Below are positions 1 through 4,976 of a DNA stretch of 8,538 nt, in pieces (the first letter of the stretch is position 1; each line of letters starts with the position of its first letter). Source of the stretch: CAMLHP01 sp035759745 (GTDB lineage Bacteria > Gemmatimonadota > Gemmatimonadetes > Gemmatimonadales > GWC2-71-9); assembly GCA_035759745.1 (NCBI GenBank), contig DASTUF010000101.1:1-8538 (forward strand), in the 5' to 3' direction. Under the pieces are notes generated by a model. The model was not told the DNA's origin and ran no database searches. It saw only the letters and a list, made by a program, of their open reading frames with translations. A program made the position numbers and the translations under genes.

Positions 1-7
1 GTGTCCA

Positions 8-82
8 TCGGGGCGCCCGGATTTGAACCGGGGACCTCCTGCTCCCGAAGCAGGCGCGCTAACCGGGCTGCGCTACGCCCCG
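8..82 (-). tRNA. tRNA-Pro (anticodon CGG)
   Basis: Decodes CCG proline codons. Read on the minus strand, the acceptor arms CGGGGCG (76-82) and CGCCCCG (9-15) pair perfectly, followed by discriminator A (position 8). The anticodon stem CCTGC/GCAGG encloses the loop TTCGGGA, giving anticodon CGG. The T arm is CCCGG-TTCAAAT-CCGGG. The C1-G72 pair with A73 is the usual signature of bacterial proline tRNAs. No CCA is encoded after the discriminator, so the end must be added by CCA-adding enzyme. It is the last of the six tRNA genes in this cluster, 12 bases beyond tRNA-Arg, and is very likely cotranscribed with it. Confidence 0.97.
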
Positions 83-94
83 TCTCCTACTCTA

Positions 95-168
95 CGGGCT
101 CGGAGGGACTCGAACCCCCAACCTTCTGATCCGTAGTCAGATGCTCTATCCAATTGAGCTACGAGCCC
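95..168 (-). tRNA. tRNA-Arg (anticodon ACG)
   Basis: Decodes CGU/CGC/CGA arginine codons after the A34 to inosine change that TadA makes in bacteria. On the minus strand the acceptor arms are GGGCTCG (162-168) and CGAGCCC (96-102) with discriminator G. The anticodon stem TCTGA/TCAGA carries loop CTACGGA, giving ACG. The D loop contains the A (in AATTGGATA) that arginyl-tRNA synthetase recognises. The T arm carries TTCGAGT. CCA is not encoded. It lies between tRNA-Val (28 bases upstream) and tRNA-Pro (12 bases downstream). Confidence 0.97.
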
Positions 169-196
169 TGCTGCTACTGCTCCTGCGGCACTCCCA

Positions 197-270
197 TGGG
201 CGGTACAAGGCTCGAACTTGTGACCTCCACGATGTCAACGTGGCGCTCTAACCAACTGAGCTAACCGCCC
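197..270 (-). tRNA. tRNA-Val (anticodon GAC)
   Basis: Decodes GUC/GUU valine codons. On the minus strand the acceptor arms GGGCGGT (264-270) and ACCGCCC (198-204) pair, with discriminator A at 197. The anticodon stem CCACG/CGTGG holds the loop TTGACAT, giving GAC. The T arm is ACAAG-TTCGAGC-CTTGT. CCA is not encoded. The 70-base spacer upstream (271-340) is filled by a heptamer repeat array. Confidence 0.97.
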
Positions 271-275
271 TGAAA

Positions 276-340
276 GCTTCGAGCTTCGAGCTGCGAGGCG
301 CGAGATTTGAAGCTCGACGCTCGCGGCTCGAAGCTCGAAA
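276..340. repeat. Inverted heptamer repeat array between tRNA-Val and tRNA-fMet
   Basis: Read in steps of 7 from position 276, the units are GCTTCGA, GCTTCGA, GCTGCGA, GGCGCGA, GATTTGA, AGCTCGA, CGCTCGC, GGCTCGA, AGCTCGA. AGCTCGA is a rotation of the reverse complement of GCTTCGA, so the array changes orientation in the middle. The outer parts form an inverted repeat of 20 bases (278-297 with 320-339) with a single mismatch, closing a 22-base loop. As RNA this would be a long hairpin between two tRNAs. There is no U-tract, so I do not call it an intrinsic terminator. Confidence 0.8.
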
Positions 341-414
341 TAGCGGGGGTGGGATTTGAACCCACGACCTCCGGGTTATGAGCCCGGCGAGCTACCAGAC
401 TGCTCCACCCCGCG
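341..414 (-). tRNA. Initiator tRNA-fMet (anticodon CAT)
   Basis: Starts translation at AUG. The minus-strand sequence begins CGCGGGGTGGAGCAG, close to the E. coli initiator. The anticodon stem CCGGG/CCCGG contains the three consecutive G-C pairs (29-31 with 39-41) that direct initiator tRNA to the ribosomal P site; the loop is CTCATAA. Position 1 (C) does not pair with position 72, the other initiator hallmark needed for formylation and for avoiding elongation factor Tu. Here the unpaired partner is U72 (base 342 on the plus strand) rather than the A72 of E. coli. Discriminator A, no encoded CCA. Confidence 0.97.
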
Positions 415-418
415 ACGA

Positions 419-435
419 GGCGGCCTTGGGCCGCC
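419..435. other. Hairpin just upstream of tRNA-fMet
   Basis: GGCGGCC (419-425) and GGCCGCC (429-435) form a perfect 7-bp stem around a 3-base loop, ending 4 bases before the 5' end of the initiator tRNA (414) in the direction of transcription. It could be a processing or folding element of the tRNA precursor. No run of T follows on either strand. Confidence 0.5.
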
Positions 436-449
436 GAGAACAAATGGGT

Positions 450-465
450 CAGGGCTTCAGCCCTG
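450..465. other. Short hairpin in the tRNA-Gly / tRNA-fMet spacer
   Basis: CAGGGC (450-455) and GCCCTG (460-465) form a perfect 6-bp stem with a 4-base loop (TTCA on plus, TGAA on minus). Together with the hairpin at 419-435 it takes up most of the 61-base spacer. The tRNA-sense strand downstream of the stem has no run of T long enough for a terminator. Confidence 0.4.
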
Positions 466-475
466 CCTCCGAGAG

Positions 476-548
476 AGCGGGAAACGGGACTCGAACCCGC
501 GACCCCAACCTTGGCAAGGTTGTGCTCTACCAACTGAGCTATTCCCGC
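476..548 (-). tRNA. tRNA-Gly (anticodon GCC)
   Basis: Decodes GGC/GGU glycine codons. On the minus strand the acceptor arms GCGGGAA (542-548) and TTCCCGC (477-483) pair, with the discriminator U (476) that is typical of bacterial glycine tRNAs. The anticodon stem CAACC/GGTTG encloses TTGCCAA, giving GCC. The body closely matches the E. coli glyV-type tRNA. CCA is not encoded. A good sigma-70-like promoter lies immediately upstream (563-591), so this gene and those beyond it may be transcribed separately from tRNA-Ala. Confidence 0.97.
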
Positions 549-553
549 CAGAA

Positions 554-575
554 CGGACGCACATTCTAGCGTCCG
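554..575. other. Inverted repeat enclosing the tRNA-Gly promoter -10 box
   Basis: CGGACGC (554-560) and GCGTCCG (569-575) are perfect reverse complements separated by 8 bases. The 8-base centre contains TAGAAT on the minus strand, the proposed -10 hexamer of tRNA-Gly. The symmetry could be an operator or a structure at the start of the transcript; it could also be chance in GC-rich DNA. Confidence 0.4.
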
Positions 576-591
576 GACCCCGCCCACGCAA
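563..591 (-). promoter_or_regulatory. Sigma-70-type promoter for tRNA-Gly and downstream tRNAs
   Basis: On the minus strand, TTGCGT (586-591) and TAGAAT (563-568) are separated by exactly 17 bases. TAGAAT matches the -10 consensus at five of six positions and TTGCGT keeps the TTG of the -35 box. A start about 7 bases downstream (near 556) would leave a leader of about 8 bases before tRNA-Gly at 548, a common tRNA-gene arrangement. Confidence 0.55.
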
Positions 592-594
592 CTG

Positions 595-618
595 CCTTAC
601 GCCCTACGCCTTATGCCC
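595..618. repeat. Short heptamer array between tRNA-Ala and tRNA-Gly
   Basis: Three heptamers in phase, CCTTACG, CCCTACG and CCTTATG, followed by CCC. The same words, in both orientations, build the larger array at 1872-1939 (GCGTAAG is the reverse complement of CTTACGC), so the two loci belong to one repeat family. Confidence 0.6.
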
Positions 619-629
619 AGCTTCTCGCA

Positions 630-702
630 TGGAGGCGAGGGGGATCGAACCCCTGACCTCGTGAATGCCATTCACGCGCTCTCCCAACTGAGCTACGCCC
701 CC
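630..702 (-). tRNA. tRNA-Ala (anticodon GGC)
   Basis: Decodes GCC/GCU alanine codons. On the minus strand the acceptor arms GGGGGCG (696-702) and CGCCTCC (631-637) pair with a G3-U70 wobble, the main identity element for alanyl-tRNA synthetase. The discriminator is A (630). The anticodon stem CGTGA/TCACG encloses ATGGCAT, giving GGC. CCA is not encoded. It is the first gene of the minus-strand tRNA cluster and is divergent from the sigma-factor gene. Confidence 0.97.
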
Positions 703-745
703 GCGACGCGGCCGCCCCGCATGAATGGGGGCTGCCCAGCAAGGC

Positions 746-775
746 AAGCTAGCCAGCGGCGCCGACCCGCGTCAA
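746..775 (-). promoter_or_regulatory. Possible sigma-70-type promoter for tRNA-Ala
   Basis: On the minus strand, TTGACG (770-775) is followed after 18 bases by TAGCTT (746-751). TTGACG matches the -35 consensus at five of six positions; the -10 keeps the key TA and final T. Transcription would start near 739, giving a leader of about 37 bases before tRNA-Ala at 702. Its presence within 725-829 also argues that this stretch is not the beginning of the sigma-factor protein. Confidence 0.45.
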
Positions 776-817
776 GTAAGCCGCGCCACCCCCGCCCGCC
801 ATCCCCGCCCACAGGAT

Positions 818-823
818 TACTTT
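818..823 (+). promoter_or_regulatory. Possible -10 box for a leaderless sigma-factor transcript
   Basis: TACTTT ends 6 bases before the ATG at 830, the spacing expected when transcription begins on the start codon itself. The motif keeps the TA....T skeleton. No recognisable -35 box lies 16-18 bases upstream, and the nearest AGGA (813-816) is 13 bases from the ATG, too far for a good ribosome-binding site. Weak evidence. Confidence 0.2.
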
Positions 824-829
824 GCCACT

Positions 830-1864
830 ATGGCGAAGAAGAAGGACTCCGAGCCGGAAGGCGCAGCCAAGGGCGCTCCCAAGCGCGCCCCCCAGCGGCC
901 CACCAAGCGACCGCCCGATACCGGGCCCCCGATCACGGCCGACATGAGCACCGCCGAGATTCTGGCGGCGTCCGCGCCGGCCCGGCCGCGCCGCAGCCGC
1001 AAGCCGGAGACCGCCAAATCCCTCGGCGTCTACGACGCCGACGGCGATATCCTCGACCAGTACCTCTATGAGGTGAGCCTCACCCCGCTCCTCACCGCCC
1101 AGCAGGAGATCGCCATTGCCCACCGGGTCCGGGCCGGTGACGAGGAGGCGATGGCCGAGCTGGTGAAGCGCAATCTCCGCTTTGTGATCTCGGTGGCCAA
1201 GAAGTACCAGAACCGGGGGCTGCCACTCACCGACCTCATCGGCGAAGGCAACGTCGGGCTGCTGACCGCGGCCCGGAAGTTCGACCCCGACCAGGGCGTC
1301 AAGTTCATCTCCTATGCCGTGTGGTGGATCCGCCAGGCCATCCTCGCGGCGCTGGCCCGCCACGGCCGCACCGTAAGGGTCCCGCTCAACCGCACCGCCG
1401 ACCTCTCGCGGGTCATTCGCACCTCTGAAGCACTGCGGCAGCAGTTCGACCGCGAGCCCACGCCCGAGGAACTGGCGTCCGCCACCGGGCTCTCGCTCGA
1501 CGTGGTCCAGTCACTGGCGGCGCTCAACACCGCCGAGGTCCGGCTCGATGCTCCGCTCGACCCAGAGGGCGACCGGTCGATGATCGAGCGGTTTATCGCC
1601 GATGACCAGGGCGACCCCGAAGAACTGGTGATGGACCGGTTCCTGAGCGACGAAATCGAAACCGCGCTCCGGACCCTGCCGCCCCGCGACGCCAAGGTCC
1701 TCCGACTCTACTTCGGACTCGACGACGACCGGGAACACACCCTCGAGGAAATCGGCGGCATGCTGGGCGTCACCCGCGAACGGGTCCGCCAGCTGCGTGA
1801 CCGGGCGCTCCGGCGGCTGCGTGAGGGGGACGTGGGGCGGGCGTTGGCGAGCTTCGCTGCATAG
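830..1864 (+). CDS. RpoD/SigA-family RNA polymerase sigma factor
   Basis: A 344-residue sigma-70 protein that directs RNA polymerase to promoters. Residues 1-65 are a Lys/Pro/Ala-rich, probably disordered tail in place of the acidic region 1.1 of full-length RpoD. Region 1.2 begins near 73 (DILDQYLYEV), region 2 spans about 106-170 with RNLRFVISVAKKY, DLIGEGNVGL and the -10-recognising FISYAVWWIRQAI, region 3 covers about 190-260, and region 4 about 270-335 ends in the -35-binding helix-turn-helix (TLEEIGGMLGVTRERVRQ). I chose ATG 830 over an in-frame ATG at 725 because the latter would run the protein through the tRNA-Ala promoter and adds no sigma-like residues. It lacks the conserved Leu-Arg-Asp-Phe-type tail of primary sigmas, ending GRALASFAA, so it may be a group 2 (non-essential, primary-like) sigma or the lineage's principal sigma; the sequence alone does not decide. 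No convincing Shine-Dalgarno sequence precedes it. Confidence 0.93.
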   Translation: MAKKKDSEPEGAAKGAPKRAPQRPTKRPPDTGPPITADMSTAEILAASAPARPRRSRKPETAKSLGVYDADGDILDQYLYEVSLTPLLTAQQEIAIAHRVRAGDEEAMAELVKRNLRFVISVAKKYQNRGLPLTDLIGEGNVGLLTAARKFDPDQGVKFISYAVWWIRQAILAALARHGRTVRVPLNRTADLSRVIRTSEALRQQFDREPTPEELASATGLSLDVVQSLAALNTAEVRLDAPLDPEGDRSMIERFIADDQGDPEELVMDRFLSDEIETALRTLPPRDAKVLRLYFGLDDDREHTLEEIGGMLGVTRERVRQLRDRALRRLREGDVGRALASFAA

Positions 1865-1871
1865 GAACTGG

Positions 1872-1939
1872 GGCGTAAGGCGCGAGGCGTAAGGCGTAAG
1901 GCCCCACGCCCCACGCCCCACGCCCTACGCCCTACGCCC
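1872..1939. repeat. Inverted heptamer repeat array downstream of the sigma-factor gene
   Basis: The first half, from 1874, is GCGTAAG, GCGCGAG, GCGTAAG, GCGTAAG; the second half, from 1904, reads CCACGCC three times and then CTACGCC twice. The units of the second half are near reverse complements of those of the first (CTTACGC versus CCTACGC). The halves could pair over about 30 bases with scattered A-C (plus strand) or G-U (minus strand) mispairs. The array fills most of the 116-base gap between the sigma gene and mlaE. Pairing might slow transcription out of the sigma gene, but no U-tract follows. Confidence 0.8.
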
Positions 1940-1946
1940 AAACTCC

Positions 1947-1975
1947 TTACCTCCCCCGTCCTCCAAAGCTAAGTT
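1947..1975 (+). promoter_or_regulatory. Possible promoter of the mla operon
   Basis: TTACCT (1947-1952), a 17-base spacer, then TAAGTT (1970-1975). The -10 ends 5 bases before the GTG start at 1981, so the transcript would be leaderless or nearly so. No Shine-Dalgarno sequence is visible before the GTG, which fits. The -35 matches only half of the consensus. Confidence 0.3.
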
Positions 1976-1980
1976 CCAGC

Positions 1981-2742
1981 GTGCATTCCCCCGCGAGTCT
2001 CGCCGCGCCCTGGTGGAGGCGCATCGTCTCGCAGGTCGGGCGCTCCACCTTGGGCGCGGGTCGCGCTTTCGGGGACGTCAAGACCTGGCGTTCGCTCGTG
2101 CTGGTCCAGATGCGGCGGCTGGGCGTCGACTCGCTGCCGATCGCCGTCTTCATCGCGGTCTTCACCGGCATCGTTCTCGCCCTCCTTTCATCCTACATCT
2201 TCACTGGCGCGGTCCCGCTCTATTTCGTCGGTGCCCTGGTGGGCAAGACGATCATGATGGAGCTGGGCCCGGTGCTGACCGGCATGGCGCTGGCCGGACG
2301 GGTGGGGGCGAGCATCGCCGCCGAGCTGGGCAGCATGCGGGTCACCGAGCAGGTGGACGCGCTCGAGACCCTGGGCTACGAGGCGCCGTCGTACCTGGTC
2401 GTGCCCCGGGTGCTCGCGGCGACGCTCATGTTTCCCGTCATCACCGCGTTCGCCGTGGCGGTCGGAGTCATCTCCGGCTGGATCACCGCGATCAACCTGC
2501 TGGACCTCACCTCCCAGGAGTTCGTGAAGGGGCTGCAGGAGTTCTACCGGTTCAAGGACCTCTGGTTCGGGCTGTTGAAGAGCGCCAGCTTCGGCGCCGC
2601 GGTGGCGCTGATGGGTTGCCTCATGGGCCTGGACGCCAAGGGTGGCGCCGAGGGCGTGGGCGCGGCCACCACCCGCGCGGTCGTCTGGGGTTGCCAGTCG
2701 ATTCTGGTGCTCGATGCCTTCTGGGCCCTGGTGCTGCTCTAG
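1981..2742 (+). CDS. mlaE: MlaE-family ABC transporter permease (phospholipid transport)
   Basis: Inner-membrane permease of the Mla/MCE lipid transporter, which exchanges phospholipids between the inner membrane and the periplasmic MCE protein. The 253-residue product has an amphipathic N-terminus (1-45), then hydrophobic segments at about 51-76, 80-105, 138-176, 198-218 and 229-253. The family-defining stretch at 94-132 contains ELGPVLTGMALAGRVGAS and the E-Q-x-D-A-L motif that contacts the ATPase. Length matches the family (about 250-260). The GTG at 1981 is the only plausible start close to the first membrane segment. The stop lies 2 bases before mlaF, so the two are translated from one mRNA. 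The gene is upstream of, and partnered with, mlaF and mlaD. Confidence 0.93.
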   Translation: MHSPASLAAPWWRRIVSQVGRSTLGAGRAFGDVKTWRSLVLVQMRRLGVDSLPIAVFIAVFTGIVLALLSSYIFTGAVPLYFVGALVGKTIMMELGPVLTGMALAGRVGASIAAELGSMRVTEQVDALETLGYEAPSYLVVPRVLAATLMFPVITAFAVAVGVISGWITAINLLDLTSQEFVKGLQEFYRFKDLWFGLLKSASFGAAVALMGCLMGLDAKGGAEGVGAATTRAVVWGCQSILVLDAFWALVLL

Positions 2743-2744
2743 CC

Positions 2745-3482
2745 ATGATCGAGCTGAAGAATGTCCACAAGCGGTTCGGCAAGAACGAGATCCTCAAGGG
2801 TCTCGACCTGACGGTGCCCGACCTCGAGAACACCGTGATCATCGGCTACTCGGGCACCGGCAAGAGCGTGCTGCTCAAGTGCATTGTGGGGCTGTTGCGG
2901 CCGGAAGAGGGGACCATCGCGGTGGATCACCGCATTGTGGCAGACCTCGATCGCGACGAGCTGGCCGATCTCCGGGGCAGGGTGGGGTACGTGTTCCAGT
3001 TCGCCGCCCTGTTCGACTCGATGACGGTGGAGGAGAACATCCTGCTGGCGCTCAGGCGCCGGGGGCTCCCGGAGGCGGAGATGCATGAGCGGGTGCGCGA
3101 GGCGCTCGACATGGTTCGGATGTCCGGCACGGAGTTGAAGTATCCGGCCGAGCTGTCCGGCGGCATGCGCAAGCGGGTCGGGCTGGCGCGGGCGATGGCG
3201 CTCCGCCCCGCGCATATCCTGTATGATGAGCCTACTACCGGGCTCGACCCGGTGACCTCGGCGGTGATGGACCAGTTGATGATCCGCACCCGCGACCTGG
3301 GCGTGACCGGCGTGGTGGTGACCCACGACATGAAGAGCGCCTTTGCCGTCGCCGACCGGCTCGCCATGCTGTATGAGGGAACCATCCGCCAGGTGGGCAC
3401 CGTGGACGAGATGCGCAACAGCGACGACCCCATCGTACGGCAATTCATCGAGGGACGACCGGAGCCGGAGGCGACAACGTGA
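2745..3482 (+). CDS. mlaF: MlaF-family ABC transporter ATP-binding protein
   Basis: Cytoplasmic ATPase that drives the MlaE permease. All nucleotide-binding elements are present in the 245-residue protein: Walker A GYSGTGKS (34-41), Q-loop glutamine 85 in VFQFAALFDSMTVEEN, signature LSGGM (137-141), Walker B ILYDEP with catalytic Glu162, D-loop GLDP (166-169) and switch His194 in VVTHD. The SGGMRKRVGLARA form of the signature and FDSMTVEEN after the Q-loop are typical of MlaF rather than of other importers. The Pro usual in Walker A is Tyr here, which is tolerated in the family. ATG 2745 follows the mlaE stop by 2 bases; the 3' end overlaps mlaD by 4 bases. Confidence 0.95.
   Translation: MIELKNVHKRFGKNEILKGLDLTVPDLENTVIIGYSGTGKSVLLKCIVGLLRPEEGTIAVDHRIVADLDRDELADLRGRVGYVFQFAALFDSMTVEENILLALRRRGLPEAEMHERVREALDMVRMSGTELKYPAELSGGMRKRVGLARAMALRPAHILYDEPTTGLDPVTSAVMDQLMIRTRDLGVTGVVVTHDMKSAFAVADRLAMLYEGTIRQVGTVDEMRNSDDPIVRQFIEGRPEPEATT
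3467..3471 (+). promoter_or_regulatory. Shine-Dalgarno sequence of mlaD
   Basis: GGAGG lies 7 bases before the GTG at 3479, inside the last codons of mlaF. This is the strongest ribosome-binding site in the operon and supports the GTG start that overlaps the mlaF stop (GTGA). Confidence 0.65.
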
Positions 3483-4486
3483 AGCGCAAGAATGAGTTCG
3501 CGGTCGGCGCCGCCATGCTGGGCGCCCTGGTGGTGGTGGTCGCGGGCGCGCTCTGGCTCAGCAATGCCGACCTTCGGGGTGAGAACGAAACCCGGACCGC
3601 CCGGTTCCGCTCGGTGGATGGACTCTCGGTCGGCAACCCGGTGACCTTGCGGGGCGTCGAGGTAGGCAAGGTGGTCGCCATCCGGCTGGCCAGTGGCGGC
3701 TGGGTCGAGACCGACTTTTCCATCGAGAAGTCGGTGGAGCTGCCGGAGCAGCCAGCGGTGATCGCCGCCTCCGCCAGCCTCTTCGGCGGGTGGTCGGCCA
3801 ACATCATCTCGCTCGAGCCGCTGCCGGATGATCCCAATGTCCGGGGTGAGCTGCTGGCGGCCAATTCCCAGGGCGGCGGCATCTGGCCCGGCGCCACGCT
3901 GCCCGACATCGGCCAGCTGACCGCGCAGGCCAGCCGGATCGCCGGGGACGTCACCGAGATCACCACCCGGATCCAGAGCGCCTTCGACAGCACCGCGCTG
4001 CGCGAGTTCCGGCAGAGCGTCCTCGACCTCGCCGCCATCTCCAGCCGGCTGACGAGGTTCACCCAGGTCCAGGCGGCCCGCATCGACCGGGTGGGCGCCG
4101 ATGCCGAAGTCACCGCCAACGCCTTCGCCAACGTGGCGCGGAACCTCGACCAGACGGTGCGGCGCATCGATTCGGCAACGGCCGGTGGTCAGTTCACGAC
4201 CATCCTCAATGACGGTGCCTCCGCGGCCACCGATCTGCGCGCCGCATCGGGAGACTTCCGCGAGGTGATGAGCGCGCTTAGCGACAACCAGACCAGCATG
4301 GTGCGGGTACTGCAGAGCCTGGACTCGCTGCTGGTGCGGGTCCAGGCCGGCGACGGCACGCTGGGATTGCTCGCCACCGATTCCACACTCTATCGCGAGA
4401 CCACCCAGACCATGCGGCAGTTCCGCGAACTCATGGCGGACTTCCAGGCCCACCCACGCAAGTACATCAAGGTGTCGGTGTTCTAG
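3479..4486 (+). CDS. mlaD: MlaD/MCE-domain lipid-binding protein
   Basis: Periplasmic, membrane-anchored substrate carrier of the Mla transporter; MCE domains assemble as rings through which lipids pass. The 335-residue product starts with a short basic N-terminus and one membrane anchor (about 8-28), followed by the MCE domain at about 38-115 (FRSVDGLSVGNPVTLRGVEVGKV). Residues 143-320 are long helical, coiled-coil-like sequence with many Ala, Arg and Thr/Ser, and the protein ends in a conserved HPRKYIKVSVF-type tail. It is much longer than the 183-residue E. coli MlaD, as is usual for MCE proteins with a helical extension that may reach into the periplasm. The GTG start overlaps the mlaF stop and the TAG stop shares one base with the next gene. 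No separate MlaB or MlaC gene is seen here. Confidence 0.92.
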   Translation: MKRKNEFAVGAAMLGALVVVVAGALWLSNADLRGENETRTARFRSVDGLSVGNPVTLRGVEVGKVVAIRLASGGWVETDFSIEKSVELPEQPAVIAASASLFGGWSANIISLEPLPDDPNVRGELLAANSQGGGIWPGATLPDIGQLTAQASRIAGDVTEITTRIQSAFDSTALREFRQSVLDLAAISSRLTRFTQVQAARIDRVGADAEVTANAFANVARNLDQTVRRIDSATAGGQFTTILNDGASAATDLRAASGDFREVMSALSDNQTSMVRVLQSLDSLLVRVQAGDGTLGLLATDSTLYRETTQTMRQFRELMADFQAHPRKYIKVSVF

Positions 4487-4974
4487 TGAGCAAGCGTCGT
4501 CCCGAGATCGAAGTCAGCGCCGGCGGTGTGGTGTACCGCCGGGAGCCCTCGGGAGACGTGCGCTACCTCCTGATTCGCGACCCTTACGCCCACTGGGGTC
4601 TGCCCAAGGGGCACCTCGAGGACGGCGAGACTCCCGCCCAGGCGGCAGTGCGCGAGACCAGCGAGGAAACCGGTCTCGAACACCTCGAGCTGCGCGGCCC
4701 CATCAGGGTCATCGACTGGCACTTCCGGTTTCGCGGGCGGTCGATCCACAAGTACTGCCACTTCTTCCTGCTCGAGTCCCCCGACGGCGATTGCGCCCCC
4801 CAGCTGGAGGAGGGCATCACCGACTTCCGCTGGCTGCCGCTGGACGAAGCGCTCGCGACGCTCTCCTACGACAACGCGCGGGGCGTGCTCAAGCGGGCCG
4901 GCGAGATGGTGCGCACGCTCGTGGCGATGGGCGCCGGCCGACCAAAGCGCAGTTCCGAGCCCGCGCCAGGCTGA
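4486..4974 (+). CDS. NUDIX hydrolase
   Basis: A 162-residue pyrophosphohydrolase that cleaves nucleoside-diphosphate-linked compounds with divalent metal. The Nudix box spans residues 42-64: G42, E48, R56-E57, then S-E-E-T-G-L with metal ligands E60 and E61; the residue after RE is Thr where a hydrophobic one is usual. The leader SAGGVVYRR and the WGLPKGHLEDGET start of the box resemble the bis(5'-nucleosyl)-tetraphosphatase-like branch, so Ap4A-type or nucleoside polyphosphates are a reasonable but unproven substrate. GTG 4486 overlaps the mlaD stop by one base (TAGTG), implying coupled translation; AAGGTG lies 11 bases upstream. A role in lipid transport is not indicated by its own sequence; it looks like a passenger of the operon. 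Confidence 0.9.
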   Translation: MSKRRPEIEVSAGGVVYRREPSGDVRYLLIRDPYAHWGLPKGHLEDGETPAQAAVRETSEETGLEHLELRGPIRVIDWHFRFRGRSIHKYCHFFLLESPDGDCAPQLEEGITDFRWLPLDEALATLSYDNARGVLKRAGEMVRTLVAMGAGRPKRSSEPAPG

Positions 4975-4976
4975 CC

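Noticed and set aside
171..188. CTGCTA, CTGCTC, CTGCGG hexamer-like pattern between tRNA-Val and tRNA-Arg
   Set aside because: Only three imperfect units in an 18-base stretch, with no counterpart elsewhere; too short to call a repeat.
356..664. Open frames of 63-108 codons across the tRNA cluster on both strands
   Set aside because: They run through six well-formed tRNA genes and repeats, so they are chance frames in GC-rich DNA.
725..829. A longer sigma-factor start at ATG 725
   Set aside because: The extra 35 residues show no sigma-like sequence, the stretch holds a plausible minus-strand promoter for tRNA-Ala, and ATG 830 begins with the familiar Met-Ala-Lys-Lys-Lys.
276..1939. CRISPR array made of the short intergenic repeats
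   Set aside because: Units are 7 bases long, contiguous, degenerate and without unique spacers, unlike CRISPR repeats of roughly 24-40 bases.
1872..1950. Intrinsic terminator after the sigma-factor gene
   Set aside because: The heptamer array could form a hairpin, but neither strand shows the following T-run that a Rho-independent terminator needs.
2927..4453. A 508-codon open frame on the minus strand opposite mlaF and mlaD
   Set aside because: It is the antisense shadow of two clear genes; its translation is rich in Gly, His and Arg and matches no family I recognise, as expected from high third-position GC on the other strand.
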